DNA from: Mangifera indica
Taxonomy: Eukaryota > Streptophyta > Magnoliopsida > Sapindales > Anacardiaceae
Length of the DNA: 64,000 bases
Direction of reading: 5' to 3'
NCBI RefSeq assembly: GCF_011075055.1
Contig: NC_058154.1
Span: 12,656,475 to 12,720,474, forward strand
The position numbers and the translations under genes are program-made. Positions 1 through 17,749 of the stretch are shown here, piece by piece. A model generated the notes under the pieces. The model had not been told where the DNA came from and did not search any database. It saw nothing but the letters and a program-made list of their open reading frames with translations. Position 1 is the first letter of the stretch. Each line of letters opens with the position of its first letter.

Positions 1-247
1 AACTTGAATCTACCCCAGCCGTCAGATCCTAAAGAAGCATTTGTTGTACTACTTTTGGCAAACAGACACTAATGCATAATACACACAACTGCCACGATTC
101 AGATGCCGACACTTCTTTCCTGGCAGAAAGAAGGTACAATGTTAGTTCATCACTTGCTCTCATTTTTGCTATTATGTTCTCAATATGTTAACCTTGTTTA
201 TGGTGCCGCATGAATAAGGGCTAAAAAACGAGAAATGTAACTAATTT

Positions 248-3200
248 CTAACGGCCGTCACCACCATCTTCAAGTTCAGCAATTACATGGTCACCAGAGG
301 GATCATCCTCTGATCTCTTTGAGTATGCATCGGCATCATACTCATTACTATCTGATTCATCGTCGCTGCTCCATTTTCTCTTCATGATTTTAGGAACCAA
401 GCGAGTTACTTCCTTTGCCGCCAACTTTACTTCATTGTTTATCCGTTCAAACCTGATAGCACTAACTTTTCTGGCATTTCCAGCTAATATCTGCATCATA
501 GACGGAAATTGCTATCAGAAAGGCTAAATAATATCTCACAGCACTGGAAATCAGCATATGTAGGATCCAGATATATAAATTCATAGGTGATTCCAAGAAT
601 CTTACAACCAAAACCAGTTAATGTAAAAGATGGCAGCATACTAAAATGATAGCAGTGGGTTCTAAAGGTTTAGTTTTACGCCAGAGCAATACTATATATA
701 CACACTTTTTAATACACATTGGATATACAAATGATGTGTCATCATGCGATTGAGTGTTTACTTTATCTTTAATTCAAAATCACTTAATCATATGATGATA
801 TATCATTTGTGTACCTAGTAGTGGATTCAAAAATGTGTGTACATAGTTTTATTGTTTACACAATGATTTGGAAGCTAAGTTCTTTATAGAAAAACTAATA
901 TTCATCAATTTAATGCAGGAGTAAAACAACATATATAAACAATTTTTACTAACTTATTCATATAAATTGATGTGTTAACATATAATAAGATGGTATAATT
1001 GTTTATTTTTTCTCTTACTTCAAAATCACCCAATCATATGTTGTTTCGTCAGTTTGTGTGGATAAAATAATAAGAAATGTTTGTACATGTAATTTATTTT
1101 TTAATGCAGAAGCAAAGACAAACTTATAACCACAACTTAATGTGATGGAGCTTCCAAAAAAGTAAATGTAGCACAAAGGAATTCGGACCATACCTCAAGT
1201 TTGTAAATTACATGCTTTTCCTTCAATTCTTGATGGTCGGATCCAGATTCGTTATGTTCTTCACTTTCATCCTGGTTTTCCTTTTCAAGGACCACTTTCA
1301 TACTCTCACCGGTCCTTGGGATATATCCAAAAGCCTCACATATAAAACCTGATACCGTCTCATACTGATGGCCCTATAAAATAATAGGAAAAGAAAAAGG
1401 TAACTGGATAAGTGAATATAAGCAACCATATAATTTAAGAATTCGTATAATTGCAGTATGACTGAAATGTTGCTCATTGTGATGACAATTTGGTTCTTAC
1501 AAATGTTTCCCCCTCCCCTATTGGGATGAATGGGCATTCTTAAAACAGTCCTATGCAAACAAGCTGAGCCGCTTGTTGTTACTTGACTTTGTGAGCTCAC
1601 AGCTCAGCCCAGAATATAATATCAATTAGTCTTTAAAAAATTTTAAATCTTGCACTTACAACCCTGAAATCCTACTCTTGACTTTGAATATGGGGCAATT
1701 AATGAATATATATGTTATAGGGTTTAACTATAATTTCTTGAGTCAAGCTCGAGTCAACCTATTCTATTTTCAAGTTCATGTTCAAACTCAAGCTAAGCAA
1801 TCCTCAGCTAGGCTCAATTGTAGCCCTACCTCCAACAGGTTTCCACAGATTAAGAGGAATTGAAAACACCTTATAACTATAACCATGATAAGTAATCCCG
1901 CTGCAGTAAGTAATGCATATGCTAACCCATGAAGAAGCATTTATACTATATACATTTTAACATGAACATCACTGTGGCATTGCTTCGGTAATCTCATTTT
2001 TGACGCTTAAAGGAAATGTCATACCTCTGGCATTTTGACATTTAAATCTTCAGAGAGCTGATCAATAGATGTATTAGCATCCACATCATATACCCCCTCT
2101 GCTCGCATCACAATGTAGCCAGTTTTCTTCTGGATCTCCTCCTATTATTGAGTGATAGAGGGATATAATGCAGATAAATCAAAATAATGATGAAAACATA
2201 ATAGCTACTATTATGTCTATCATTTAGCAATTTTATTACAAAGAAAAAATTAACAGTGAGATTTACTTTTGAATCATTTTCATCAAAGATTTCACCAACA
2301 ATTTCCTCAACCACATCTTCCAGGGTTACTATCTGCTTCATTGAGAAATAAGAAATGATTATTAGGCCATCAAAATTAAAGGTCAAAAGTACTTATTGAG
2401 TCACCCAGGCAATCATTCAACATCAAACGTTTTATGAAAAACAAATTCTTAGTTTGGTTCAGACACAAGTGTATACATACCCCCACAGTTCCACCATACT
2501 CATTTAGAACAACAGCCATGTGAACCTTCCTAATGCGGAACTCTCTGAGAAGATTCCAAACTGACATCGAATCTGCAAAACCAATAACAAATTCCTATTT
2601 GATTCAGACAGATAATATAGACAACAGGTTCATGTAAAATGAATAATACAATATATTTCATTAAGTATTACAGCATCAACTCAAAAATGCCTATAAGAAT
2701 TACCAGGCACGAAGTATGCAGGTTTGTGGGCCATGTCTCCCACTGTAGTACTTTCTAGCAGATCCCCCTTCAAAATAGAAAGATCATAATTCTGCACACT
2801 ATGAGATTGTCATATAGAATCAATAAAAATTGCAGTATTAACATCAGAGTGGGAGGAACAGAAATAAAAATCTCCTGACCTTCTGAACATAATCCAGAAG
2901 ATCCATAGCATATGCAATACCCACTATATTGTCAACACGTTGCTCAAACACAGGCACCCTAAACACACATCCTCAAGCTTCTTAGCTTTTTGAATATGCA
3001 CTCACTGAAACTTGAACTGCTAAGAATTGATTTACCTTGAATATTGATGAGTCACCCACAAGTTGTGGAAATCAACAAGAGTGGCACTGGCATCAATTGC
3101 AACTACATCAACGAGAGGTGTCATCACCTCCCTAACATGTGTATCCTTTATCTCTAACACATTTTCAATCATATCCTGCAAGGTAATTCTTAATAAAAGA

Positions 3201-6200
3201 GCATCTGAACAATAAAAAAACAAGCTGAAAAATAATTTTGGAAGGTTTTCCTTGATTTCTTGAGGTTATAACTAATTAAAAAATTCACAAAGATATGATA
3301 TTATTTTGTAGGTTATAAGTTCATTTTAATTGATATGCCCCTTTTGTTAGTTAAGAAAAAATGTGAAATGATCAAATAAGTCACATCGATTGCAATTATC
3401 ACATTTACCTAGTATATATTGGCAATACGACTATACTATAGGATGGAGAAAGCAATTCATTGTGAAACTTCAGGTTGTTAGTACATGGCTTTACAGATTT
3501 CTTTCAGTACTAGCATCCAGAAACTATACAAAATGACACATTTAATATCAAAACATCAAGATATAAGAAAATTATAATTCATAATTCATTACCTGCTCTT
3601 CCTCTTCTATTGCCCCACTCAACTCTGCTCCGCGCAACATCAGCTTCAACTCATCTTCAGTAACATATGGCTCACTGATAGGGAAAACATATATACAAAC
3701 AGATAAGAAGAATAGATAAGAGAACATTCTTTATGAAAATCTAAGTAATGACTCTCTTGATTAAGATTTCCTCACTGATAAGAATATTTGCCTCATACAG
3801 AGGACATTGGGGCATAGCCTGACCAATACTTAAGATGCAAAATTAAAACAAAATCCCAAATCCGTTTTAATAACAGAATACAGTCAAATGAAATTCCTCT
3901 TGCAATAGGCTCTTGTTTTGCTACAGTTATAACTACCACTTAAACCTCGGCTTCACAGCTAGTTACCTACTGCCACATTGTAACCCTAACTTCTTTTTCT
4001 ACATAGCCTCAAACAGATACGAATAACATCATACATATATAACGTCATAAATAGCAAATTCATAATCATAACCTTGCATCCTGTTCTTTTACTAGCCAAT
4101 AAAAATATTCTTGTATACAGCTGAAAACTATTTGGCTCCTTCAAATGAGTTGTCTAAAATCACAACATGATCAAGGGACATGACAATTTGATGGAAATGG
4201 CTAACAAATGAAGTATGATGTGCAAGGTACAAAAAGATTGAAACAAAAATAGCAATGATTACTTTTCACAAAAAAAAAAAAAGATCATGATCAACCCACA
4301 CCTTCTTCCTTTCAAACCAAGAGCTTTTAGCATTCCCATTGATAGATATGTAACAACTCTTCCCACAGGGTAAAGTACCAAGGAAAGCCATGCCACTGGC
4401 CTGACCTAGAAGCATTGCAAAGTCAAATAGAGCCCAGATGGTAACATCAGCAAACCATGAAAACCTACAGAACTACAGTAAGCATATGGTTGAAGAAAAA
4501 AACAAGGGAAAGCCAACTCTATTAAGTGTTAATAAAGAAGTCCTTTTATTGACTGAAGAAAATGAAATATATAATTTCTAAACTTACCACAAACCTAGCA
4601 ACCTCTGTGGCATTGTGAACAGCAACACTTTTGGGAGTAATTTCAGTAAGAAGTAATACGGCCACCTAACATCATTCAGGAAATGGAAAGCTGGTTAAAG
4701 TGATTGCAATATGGTATAGACATCTTAGTGTGTATTTTCATGAGTTTTAAATCCATAGAAAACATGAACTATGTTTCAATGTGGATAAAATTGATTGCAA
4801 CCCATATATTGAGAACCTATAACTTAGATGTCAACCATAAGACTTGCCTGGCAATTCAATAAGAGTTCATAAAATATACGCATGCCCTTAAAAGAGAGGA
4901 AATGTTATACTTACAGTCATTACTCCTGTTGCTGCACTGACACCAGCCTCACCAAATAATGTTGTTGCTGCCTCCGTGACTAATGCAGTGGCTCCAATAT
5001 TTGCCACACTATATACATAAGAATCTATAAAAGAATTAATTTTCAAACTCGGTATGAAAAGAAAAAATTAGTTACACTATCATTAAAGGGGAGGGTAGTA
5101 CGTCGTGCCAATGAGAATAGTTGTCAAAAATCGAGTAACATCACTTCGAAGCATTTTAAAGACACCATTATCAGGCTCCTTTTCAGCCAATTCCCGCACC
5201 TGATACAGAATGATATCAAACAGCCCTTCAGAACACATAAAACTATTTGGAGAAATGGTGACCATCTACTTACACCAAAAAGCACCATATGATGTTTCAA
5301 GTTAATGTCTTCTATGCTGGAAACAGGTACCATGTTTTACAATTCAAAGACCTTTTTGCATAAATATCAGTTTCTGTTAAGTACCAATTCGGGCTCTATC
5401 ATAAGCAACAATGCAGCCCTCATTTGTACACAACATATATTACATAATCAAGTTTAACAAAGAAAGCAAATACGTCATACACTCCATCATAAATTCTCAC
5501 TCCGATTTGCATCAACTTCGCCCCGACTAAAACCCAAACTTAAAAAAAAAACATATGCACAACAGCTCAATGGAACAAATTCTAATATTATACCCAACAT
5601 AAACCACATATGATACAGAAGCACTAGAATAAATAAAATTAAACAGTTTACTCTTCAAAAGATTAACGCAGTGTACTTTAAATTGTTCTAGACTCCATTA
5701 ATCACTAGCATTAGAAAGACACTAAACTAAGTTAACACAATTCAAAGAGCAGAGTAATAACCAATACTTAAACGCATAGTTTATGACAACAAAATTACAT
5801 AAACAATAAAAAAAAGCACAAATCAATCCCATTCAACAATTATATACCTTCCAAGGCCAAAGCGTGGTGATAGACGTCTCAGCCATTGAAAAGAAAGCAG
5901 ACAACCCCAAAAGCGCAGCCAAAACCAAACCTTGCTCTTTAAACACTCTCAAAATCTGAGAAACTTTTGGCCAAGCATTCTTCAACAACAATATGTTTTG
6001 TCCAATAACTCCATACCCTGCATTTACAGCACTCTCCACAGCAAAAACTCTCTTGCAACCAAACACCAAAACCCCACAAACAAGTGCTCCTAAAACTACT
6101 CCACCTTTCAACAAAATCTTAACTTTATCTAAATTTGAATCTAAAACTTCATTTTGATGACGACCCAGTTCAGGAGCAACTTTATTTATTGGTTTCAAGA

Positions 6201-6387
6201 GGGTTTTAGAGTCGAAAGTTTTGTTTTTCGGCAATCTAGAAACGTGAAACTTTGGATAGTGATGAATTCTCGGTGAAATTTTGTAAGGAACTTTAGAACA
6301 GCGATTTTGATGGCTGAGAACCGAGTTTTTTATTGTTGGAACGAAAGTGGGTCGATTGAAAACCGAAGATTCAAGAGCAAACTCCAT
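248..6387 (-). CDS. Plastid DUF21/CBS (CNNM/CorC-type) membrane protein, intact, 14 exons
   Basis: Deduced exons, 5' to 3' on the minus strand: 6387-5848, 5199-5102, 5008-4915, 4665-4588, 4405-4302, 3674-3593, 3175-3036, 2958-2880, 2767-2704, 2572-2481, 2332-2267, 2141-2025, 1373-1194, 490-248. All junctions are GT-AG, and the exons sum to 1977 nt, or 658 aa, close to the usual length for DUF21 proteins of the At3g13070/At1g55930 type. Residues 1 to about 90 are Ser/Lys/Arg-rich, like a plastid transit peptide. Hydrophobic segments follow, with the DUF21 stretch around FSMAETSI ending at residue 180. A CBS pair follows at about 333-480 (REVMTPLVDVV and NEYGGTVGIVTLEDVVEE), then a CorC/HlyC-type C-terminal domain and an acidic tail. 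The family is linked to Mg2+ movement; as I recall, the Arabidopsis plastid members are the MGR8/MGR9 type, in the chloroplast envelope. Transport direction cannot be read here. The start is the first ATG in frame that opens the transit-like region. Confidence 0.9.
684..854. mobile_element. MITE of the GAGCAATACTATG family, in the last intron of the DUF21 gene
   Basis: A 171-bp AT-rich element with imperfect terminal inverted repeats: GAGCAATACTATATATAC on the left, and GTGTACATAGTTTTATTG on the right. It contains the ATGATGTGTCATCAT core shared by the family. Flanks TTTACGCCA and TTTACACAA match at 7 of 9 positions, as expected of an aged 9-bp target duplication. It is the same length as the copy at 18211-18381, which has a perfect duplication. 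A second, more divergent relative lies just downstream at about 895-1110 in the same intron. Confidence 0.7.
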
Positions 6388-7561
6388 GATATACAAACAA
6401 AAATAATAGAAAATTGAAACTTTGATAAACCCCAACAAAATAATTAGCCAAAAAAAGAAACCCAGTATTTAAAGTAAAATATTAACGACGAATTTCAATC
6501 AAAATTTAGAAATGAAGAAGATTGAGATATGTACAAGAATTTATGGGTTTTGTTTTGGAGATTGAATTTAGTAGTGAAAGTTAGAGGGTGGAGGTAAAGG
6601 GGCTTTGGGGTTTTGGGAAGGGCAAAGGAGGTAGAAGATTTTGAGATCTGATTGAAATGGAAGATTTAGAATTAGAGATGTGAAGGCGGAGACTCTTCCA
6701 TTTCATTTGGAGGTACCAAAGAAGAGGAGGGTTTTGGTGTGTTCGGTTTTGGTGGGTGAGAAAGAAGGATTCATCAAATTGCAATTGCAAGTGGGAGTGA
6801 CAACTGACTAGGATTGCCCTTTGTAAGTTAAAAATTTACAACTGCATACTTGACATCTTACTATCTACTAGTTCGTGCAGGTTTATATTGAATTGAATTC
6901 AAATTCACTATTGCCCGACTCTGTAAACAGGTAGTTTGATTCAATTATAATATTAATCAATTTTTAATAAATATATAAATTATGATTTATGGGGTTTAAC
7001 TAGATGTCTTGAGTTTAGTCAAACTCAATTCTATTAGAAGATTATTTATCTATCTCAAACTAAACAATACTTAATCATATGGAACGTGAGCTAGATAGCA
7101 CTCAATTCCACTTGGCTCGCACAATTACAACCCTGACTAAGCAGGGATGACCTTTTTTTTAGCTAGATTCCTTAATAAGGTTCTTCTGCTTTGGAGTCAC
7201 AACTCACGAATGTTCAATTCTAAGTCAGAATTAAAAAATGACAGTGGTGTCCGAGAGCCGCCAAACGGGGCAGGATAGTACGAAACTGTAATCCGGCAAA
7301 GATTTTGAATTTGACACGTGGGTCAACATCTCTCTCCCTCCAGGCGACTTACCTGGAAAGGTGTCAAATTTTGTCTCACTTCAGCCTTAGTGCTAACTGC
7401 TTTGCTCTTTCTCTCAGCTGACTCTAGGTTGACATGTTAACTCTCTCCAAGTTCCGACAACCTATCTTTTGTCTCCAAGTCTCTCTTAAAGCTTTTTTTT
7501 TTTTAAAACATGGTATATAATACACGCACTCACAACTCGAAAGAGTCTTCAAACCTAAAAA
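6388..7561. other. Intergenic region between DUF21 (-) and the ABCC pseudogene (+); probable divergent promoters
   Basis: No convincing gene is seen. About 6390-6600 should contain the DUF21 leader and promoter. 6860-7130 holds degenerate AT-rich sequence with repeated AACTCAATT-like motifs. 7250-7500 is pyrimidine-rich and carries a G-box. An open frame at 6581-6790 on the minus strand has no homology I recognise. Confidence 0.5.
7311..7326. promoter_or_regulatory. G-box/ABRE core with flanking W-box-like motifs
   Basis: CACGTG at 7315-7320 sits in ACACGTGGGT, a G-box with an ABRE-like context. TTGAC overlaps on the left and GGTCAA (TTGACC on the minus strand) on the right. It lies about 240 bp upstream of the ABCC pseudogene and about 930 bp upstream of the DUF21 start. 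The motifs are exact, but any function is inference; single sites of this size also occur by chance. Confidence 0.3.
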
Positions 7562-12887
<5,326 letters not shown>

Positions 12888-14732
12888 ATCTGAAGGCCAA
12901 AATATATTGTACAAAATTTGATATGTATCAGAACAGATTTTGTACACCAGTCTACTTGTATAAAGAAACAGTATATTTAAATAAAACTATGTGTACCCAA
13001 TTTTAAGTATCCAATTAAATAACTAGATGATGTGTCATCATGTAATTGAATGATTTTAAATTAAAGATAAATTAACACTCAATCATATGTTAACACATCA
13101 TCTAAGTACTTAATTGAGTATTCAAAATTGGATACATATAACATTGTCGTTTACATTTTAGTTTCTATTGATGTGTGCAGAATGTTTGATGTTGTTTATA
13201 ATTTGGGTTTATGTTAATGCAATGTCGAAATTGAACACTTTTGCCTCCAAAGTAGAACCTTACTAAGAAATCCAGCTCATAAAAAATAGTCATTTTGTGT
13301 TGAAGTAGCATATGTAGGAATGGATTCAAATCGAGCCAAATTTGAATAAAGGTAAACTCGAGCGTAGTTGGAATCTAAAACAGCCAACTTGGGATTGAGA
13401 TTGGCTCATTCGAATTGTCAAAGAAGAAGAAAAATCATCGATGATGCAAGTTTTGTTTGAAATCATTCGAGTTTGAACTAAAAGTTTTTCAACTCAGACT
13501 CGGTTCATTTGAGCAAAATATCAATCTAAGTTCGAGTAGTTTGGATCAAAGCCAATGATTTGGGTTTTGGGTAATGCAATGATAGAATTGAACACATGTG
13601 ACTTCAAAGTAGAAGAACATCCAGCTCAAAAATAAGTCATCAGTTTTGCAAGTAGCATATGATTGTTCCCCTGAATCCACCTATTCTCCTTCCCTGGAAA
13701 TTGAAATAGAAGTGGAGGTATCGAACTATCACATTTTTACTACTTATGGGACTGAATTTTTTTTTATTAAAGCGACTAAACTCTTACATCTTTTTAAAAA
13801 TCCATATCTTGAATCCACAATTCTTAAATTCGAATAACCATTTATAGAATTTAAATGACCGACCTTTGTAAATTCATGGAACTATATAGAAATCTCTCAG
13901 GATAGAATCTCTCATCTTGGCTCCAGTATTTGGAAACTCTCCCCCATCGCCCATGCATTTACCATAACTTTTTTTTTTACTGGTAAGTTCTCACATCTCT
14001 TCCTACTTCTCCTGGAAGTAACACGGCAACCAACTTCAAATCTTTTAATTCGTGAAGCTTTCTTCATTGACTGATTCTTTCACTGTGGACGAAAAATATT
14101 ACAAAATGAAAGAGAGATTTCTTTGTTGTCTCTGTCTAAACTGAGCTCATAAGCTTAACTCACCCTAATTTTGTGACACACTCTCTCTTTACATTCATTT
14201 TAATATAATTTTTATATATAAATTCCAACTAATGGATAATTGAAATATGTACTCAAGGTTGCAATTTCATAAGTTATACTTGCACTATTTTGGGGCGCTC
14301 CAGTTCACAAGGCATATCTTTTATGTTCAATTAGATTAACTCATGGACAAAGTCCTAACCATTGTGTTTACTTCAGAAAAAACACCATACCACACACACC
14401 CAGATGAGATCAATGGTGATTTATGAGATTACATCTATCAATCTAATCCTTTCACTACTATCATAAATCTCCTTGAAAATTCACTTTTCTAATCTATAAT
14501 TCATGAATTCAGATAACCCTTAGAGAATTTGGGTCACTAATATATACACACACACTTCTTTTTATAAATTTGTATCTTCTTTACCATATTAAATCCTTAT
14601 TACAACTGACAGCATAGAACTGTTTGCATACTTATTATAAATTCTTCTCCAATGATATTATGCTTATATTTTTTACCAACTTATCCATATAAGAAAAGTT
14701 AATAAGTGTACTATTATTCGAAATTTCTCCTC
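12888..14732. other. Spacer: MITE relic, degenerate repeats, duplicated P450 3' flank
   Basis: 12965-13155 is a MITE relative (ACTATGTGTACCCAATTTT at the left, its imperfect complement at the right) just after the ABCC stop. 13150-13320 and 13560-13670 are internal direct repeats, both starting near a TTTGGGTTTTATG-like stretch and ending in AGCATATG. 13320-13560 is degenerate CTCGAGTTTGAA-type sequence. 13880-14095 is a fossil P450 exon, listed separately. From about 13150 the region is copied at about 20945 onward. Confidence 0.6.
13880..14095 (-). pseudogene. Fossil fragment of a P450 last exon
   Basis: On the minus strand this aligns by eye with the intact P450 last exon near 15000-15230. 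Shared landmarks, on the plus strand and in the same order, are CTCTCAGGA, GGCTCCA, ATCGCCCATGCATTTACC, TCTTCC and CTCCTGGAAGTAAC. It has small indels and a poly-T tract and cannot code. A matching fossil lies in the neighbouring duplicate at 22025-22205, so the decay began before the segment was duplicated. Confidence 0.75.
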
Positions 14733-17678
14733 TCACCCAACAAGTTGGGGAGGATGATAAGGAACTGGAATCAACTCAAGGTCATGTTTTCTTCTCACAG
14801 CAAGCCCAAAACCCTCACTCATGTCAAGATCTTCCAACTTTCCTCCATTGGGAAGTTTCCAGTCAAAATGAAACAGCAGCTGAGCCAGTGGGAGCTCCAC
14901 ATTGGCAACACCCATTATAATTCCAGGACAGATTCTTCTTCCAGCTCCAAATGGGATGAACTCAAAATGGCCCCCCTTGTAATCCAATGAGCTTTCAAGA
15001 AACCTCTCAGGAATATACTCCTCAGGCTGACTCCAATGGCTAGGGTCCCTCCCTATCGCCCAAGCATTTACCAGGACTTTGGTTTTGACAGGAATCTGGC
15101 ATCCGAAAATCTCACAGCTTTTTCTGCATTCCCTGGGAAGTAACAGTGGAGCTGCGGGATGGAGTCTCATGGATTCTTTTATGGCTGACTTTAGATATTT
15201 CAGTTCATGAAGGCCTCCTTCATCGACTGTTCCTTTTGTTTGGAAGACGCTCCTCACCTCTGCCTGTGCTTTCTCCAGAACTCTGGGATTTTTCAGCATT
15301 TCTGATAGTGCCCATTCTAGAGTTGTGGAAGATGTATCACTCCCTGCAGTGAAAACATCCTGAAATAGCAAGAAAATTTTGCTATGTGACCATTTTTCAT
15401 GGGTTATTAAAGAGGGATATAAACATTAATGTGTCATCCATGAATCAGATAATTTCTGTTTATACCTAAATATACACACATTAGTATTTATACCCATATT
15501 TATATTTATTATTAGTGTATTAAGTATGGTTGTTAAAACTTAAACGTTTTTATGTCAAATTTTAGAAAAATATAAATTGAAATGAATATCTAGTAAATCT
15601 ATATATACAAACAATTCTTATGAACTTATTTATATAACTAACTTGTCAATATGTATATTGAGTGAATTTAAAGTGTAAAAAAAAAAAAATAATCACATCA
15701 CCTAATAATATGTTATCATATCAGTTTATATAAGTAATTTAATTTATGAGTATTACGCTAACTTATTATTTGACTTATGCATAAATTGCTTTGGTAAACA
15801 ATGGCATCAAAAGGTCATTGACAATGTGAACGATGACACTATTGGGATGAGTAATGCCATCAGATAAATAAACGAATCAATTTCAAACCAAACAAAATTA
15901 GAATTTTAACTCAAAATCAATTTATTTAAGCTAGTAAACAATGTCACCGAAAGGTCATCGATGGTGTAAATAGTATCATCGGAAAGATAAACAGTGTCAC
16001 CAACAAGATGATTAGTGTTATTGGATGAACAAACGAGTTGATCTCAAAACAAGCTACTAAGTTGAAATTTCAACTCAAAATCAATTTGTTTGAGTTAATA
16101 CTGAATGCCACTCTAAGGTCAACAATGGTGTGAACAACATGATCTAAGGGGTGAACAGTATCACTAATAAAATAAACATTATTATCGGACGGATAAACAT
16201 GACAATTTTAAGTCAAACCACTAAGGTGGAATTTCAATTCATCATCCATCCGTTCAAGATGAATCATGGATTCTATCTTATATCGGATCCTTACCTACTT
16301 AAAATCAATATGAACTTAATCTGAATCCAATACCCAAAAAAAAGAAAGATGAACAAACTAACCACGATAATTGCTTTGATGTTGTCATCGGTCAAGTTAA
16401 ATTCCTGGTCTTCATTCTTCTGCAAATTCATAAGAACGTCCAAGAAATCTGCAAGTTCATGCTCCTCTTCACTCTCATCTGTCTTCTTCACTGTCGCCTT
16501 CTTACTTCTCCGCTCATTGATAATGGCGTCAAACAGTACATCAAGTCTATCATGAATATTCATGAGTTTACTCCTCACTCTGCTGATTGAATCAAGAAAT
16601 TTGAAGGAAGGAAACACATCAGCCACCGTAAAACCTCCGGCCAAGTCTATACCTGTTAGTCATAATTACATTTAGGAAGAACAGATTAAATATCAAACTA
16701 TCATGCAAATGCAAATTATAATTTCATTCATGAAGATCAATTAAACATCAAACTATTATATTTATAAATCTTAAACTTCACTTTTCCATATAGCATAACT
16801 GATAAAAAACTTACTTTGATCCATTGAATTTGAAAAAATTTAAAGGATGTTGATTTCTCCCATTTGATTCTTTAATTTAATAATAAATAAAAAGAATTTC
16901 AGTTTTTCTATCTGTAAATTGTTGTTGTTAATGTATTATGTATGGTAAGTAAATAGAGACAGGACAAAAGAGTTAACTGAAACTCTTCATCAAAAGTTAC
17001 ATAAAATCAGGTCTTTTCATCATAAAATATTAATGTCATAGGAGTGATAAATCTTATAATACCTTCATCAATGGCATTCAAGAACGCCTCCTGATCTTTC
17101 ATTTTCTGCCCAAAAGCTGCTCTAGTGGTGACGCCAAACGTCATCGCATAAATTTCCCTGCTGATGTTTACCTTCCTTCCAGCTCTTGAAGAAATCGAGC
17201 TAACAAGCTTCGCCACTTCTTCTTCCCGAATCGATCTAAAAGACAAGACAGATTTCGGAGTTAAAAGCTGGGTTATGCAGATCTTCCGCAGCTGTTGCCA
17301 GTAGTGCCCAAATGGAGCAAAAACAATGTCAGTGCAGCCATAAGTGATAATATCTGCAGCAAGAACAGCAGGCCTTTGAGCGAAGTTATTGTCATGGGTT
17401 CTCATGACTTCCCTTGCAGCTTCAGGCGAAGAAATGATGACAGTGGGGATTTGGCCGAGCTGTAAGTACATAACAGGGCCATATTTCTTTGCCAGATCTG
17501 TCAGTTTGCGATGAGGGTTAGTGCCGATGAATAGGAGCATGTTTCCTATCAGTGGCAGCCTCCATGGCCCTGGTGGTAATCTGGAGCTTGATTTCTTGGC
17601 TATGGAGTCCTTCAAGGCAATGAAGGTGAAGATGAAGATGATAGGCAGGATCAGAAAATAGGAATCTTGGAGCTCCAT
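14733..17678 (-). CDS. Cytochrome P450, CYP71 (CYP71D-like), intact, 3 exons
   Basis: Exons on the minus strand: 17678-17063, 16652-16363, 15359-14733, giving 1533 nt and 510 aa. The N-terminus is an ER membrane anchor followed by the proline-rich hinge LPPGPWRLPLIGN. The I-helix oxygen motif AGSDTS lies at 307-312, the K-helix KESMR at 363-367, PERF at 419-422, and the haem loop [10 protein letters not shown] at 439-448 with Cys446 as the ligand. All core P450 motifs are present. CYP71D-type enzymes hydroxylate terpenes, flavonoids or alkaloids in specialised metabolism; the substrate cannot be read here. The second intron (16362-15360, before [10 protein letters not shown]) is at the position usual for CYP71 genes. 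The first (17062-16653) is extra and is absent from the neighbouring copy. Intron 2 holds MITE-like and degenerate repeats. The ATG at 17678-17676 is supported by the anchor and a nearby TATA box. Confidence 0.92.
15590..16290. repeat. MITE relic plus degenerate 'GTGAACAGTATCAC' repeats in P450 intron 2
   Basis: 15590-15760 is an AT-rich MITE-like stretch with a poly-A tract. 15800-16210 holds degenerate repeats of short blocks such as GTGAACAGT, GTATCA and GGTCATCGATGGTG, interleaved with AAACGAATCAATTTC-like blocks. A shorter version lies in the intron of the P450 pseudogene (23615-23790). A related block sits in an intron of the plastid S10 gene at 35510-35660. Confidence 0.6.
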
Positions 17679-17728
17679 GACAGTTGGGAGATGGAGATCA
17701 GTGTAGAGAGATTAGAGATTTTCCCTTC

Positions 17729-17737
17729 TTATATATA
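17729..17737 (-). promoter_or_regulatory. TATA box of the intact P450 gene
   Basis: The minus strand reads CTATATATAAG about 52-60 nt upstream of the ATG, suitable for a TATA box with a short leader. The equivalent place in the P450 pseudogene reads CTAAATAAG, so the TATA is lost there. Its true use is inferred. Confidence 0.5.
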
Positions 17738-17749
17738 GATTAATACTTT

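Noticed and set aside
6581..6790. 69-codon frame upstream of the DUF21 gene
   Set aside because: It falls in the likely leader or promoter of the DUF21 gene, has no known domain and no upstream signals of its own.
13646..13837. Short frame resembling the one at 21405-21599 (QVA.DCS motif)
   Set aside because: The likeness comes from the segmental duplication; the frames diverge and end at different places, and neither has a usable gene context.
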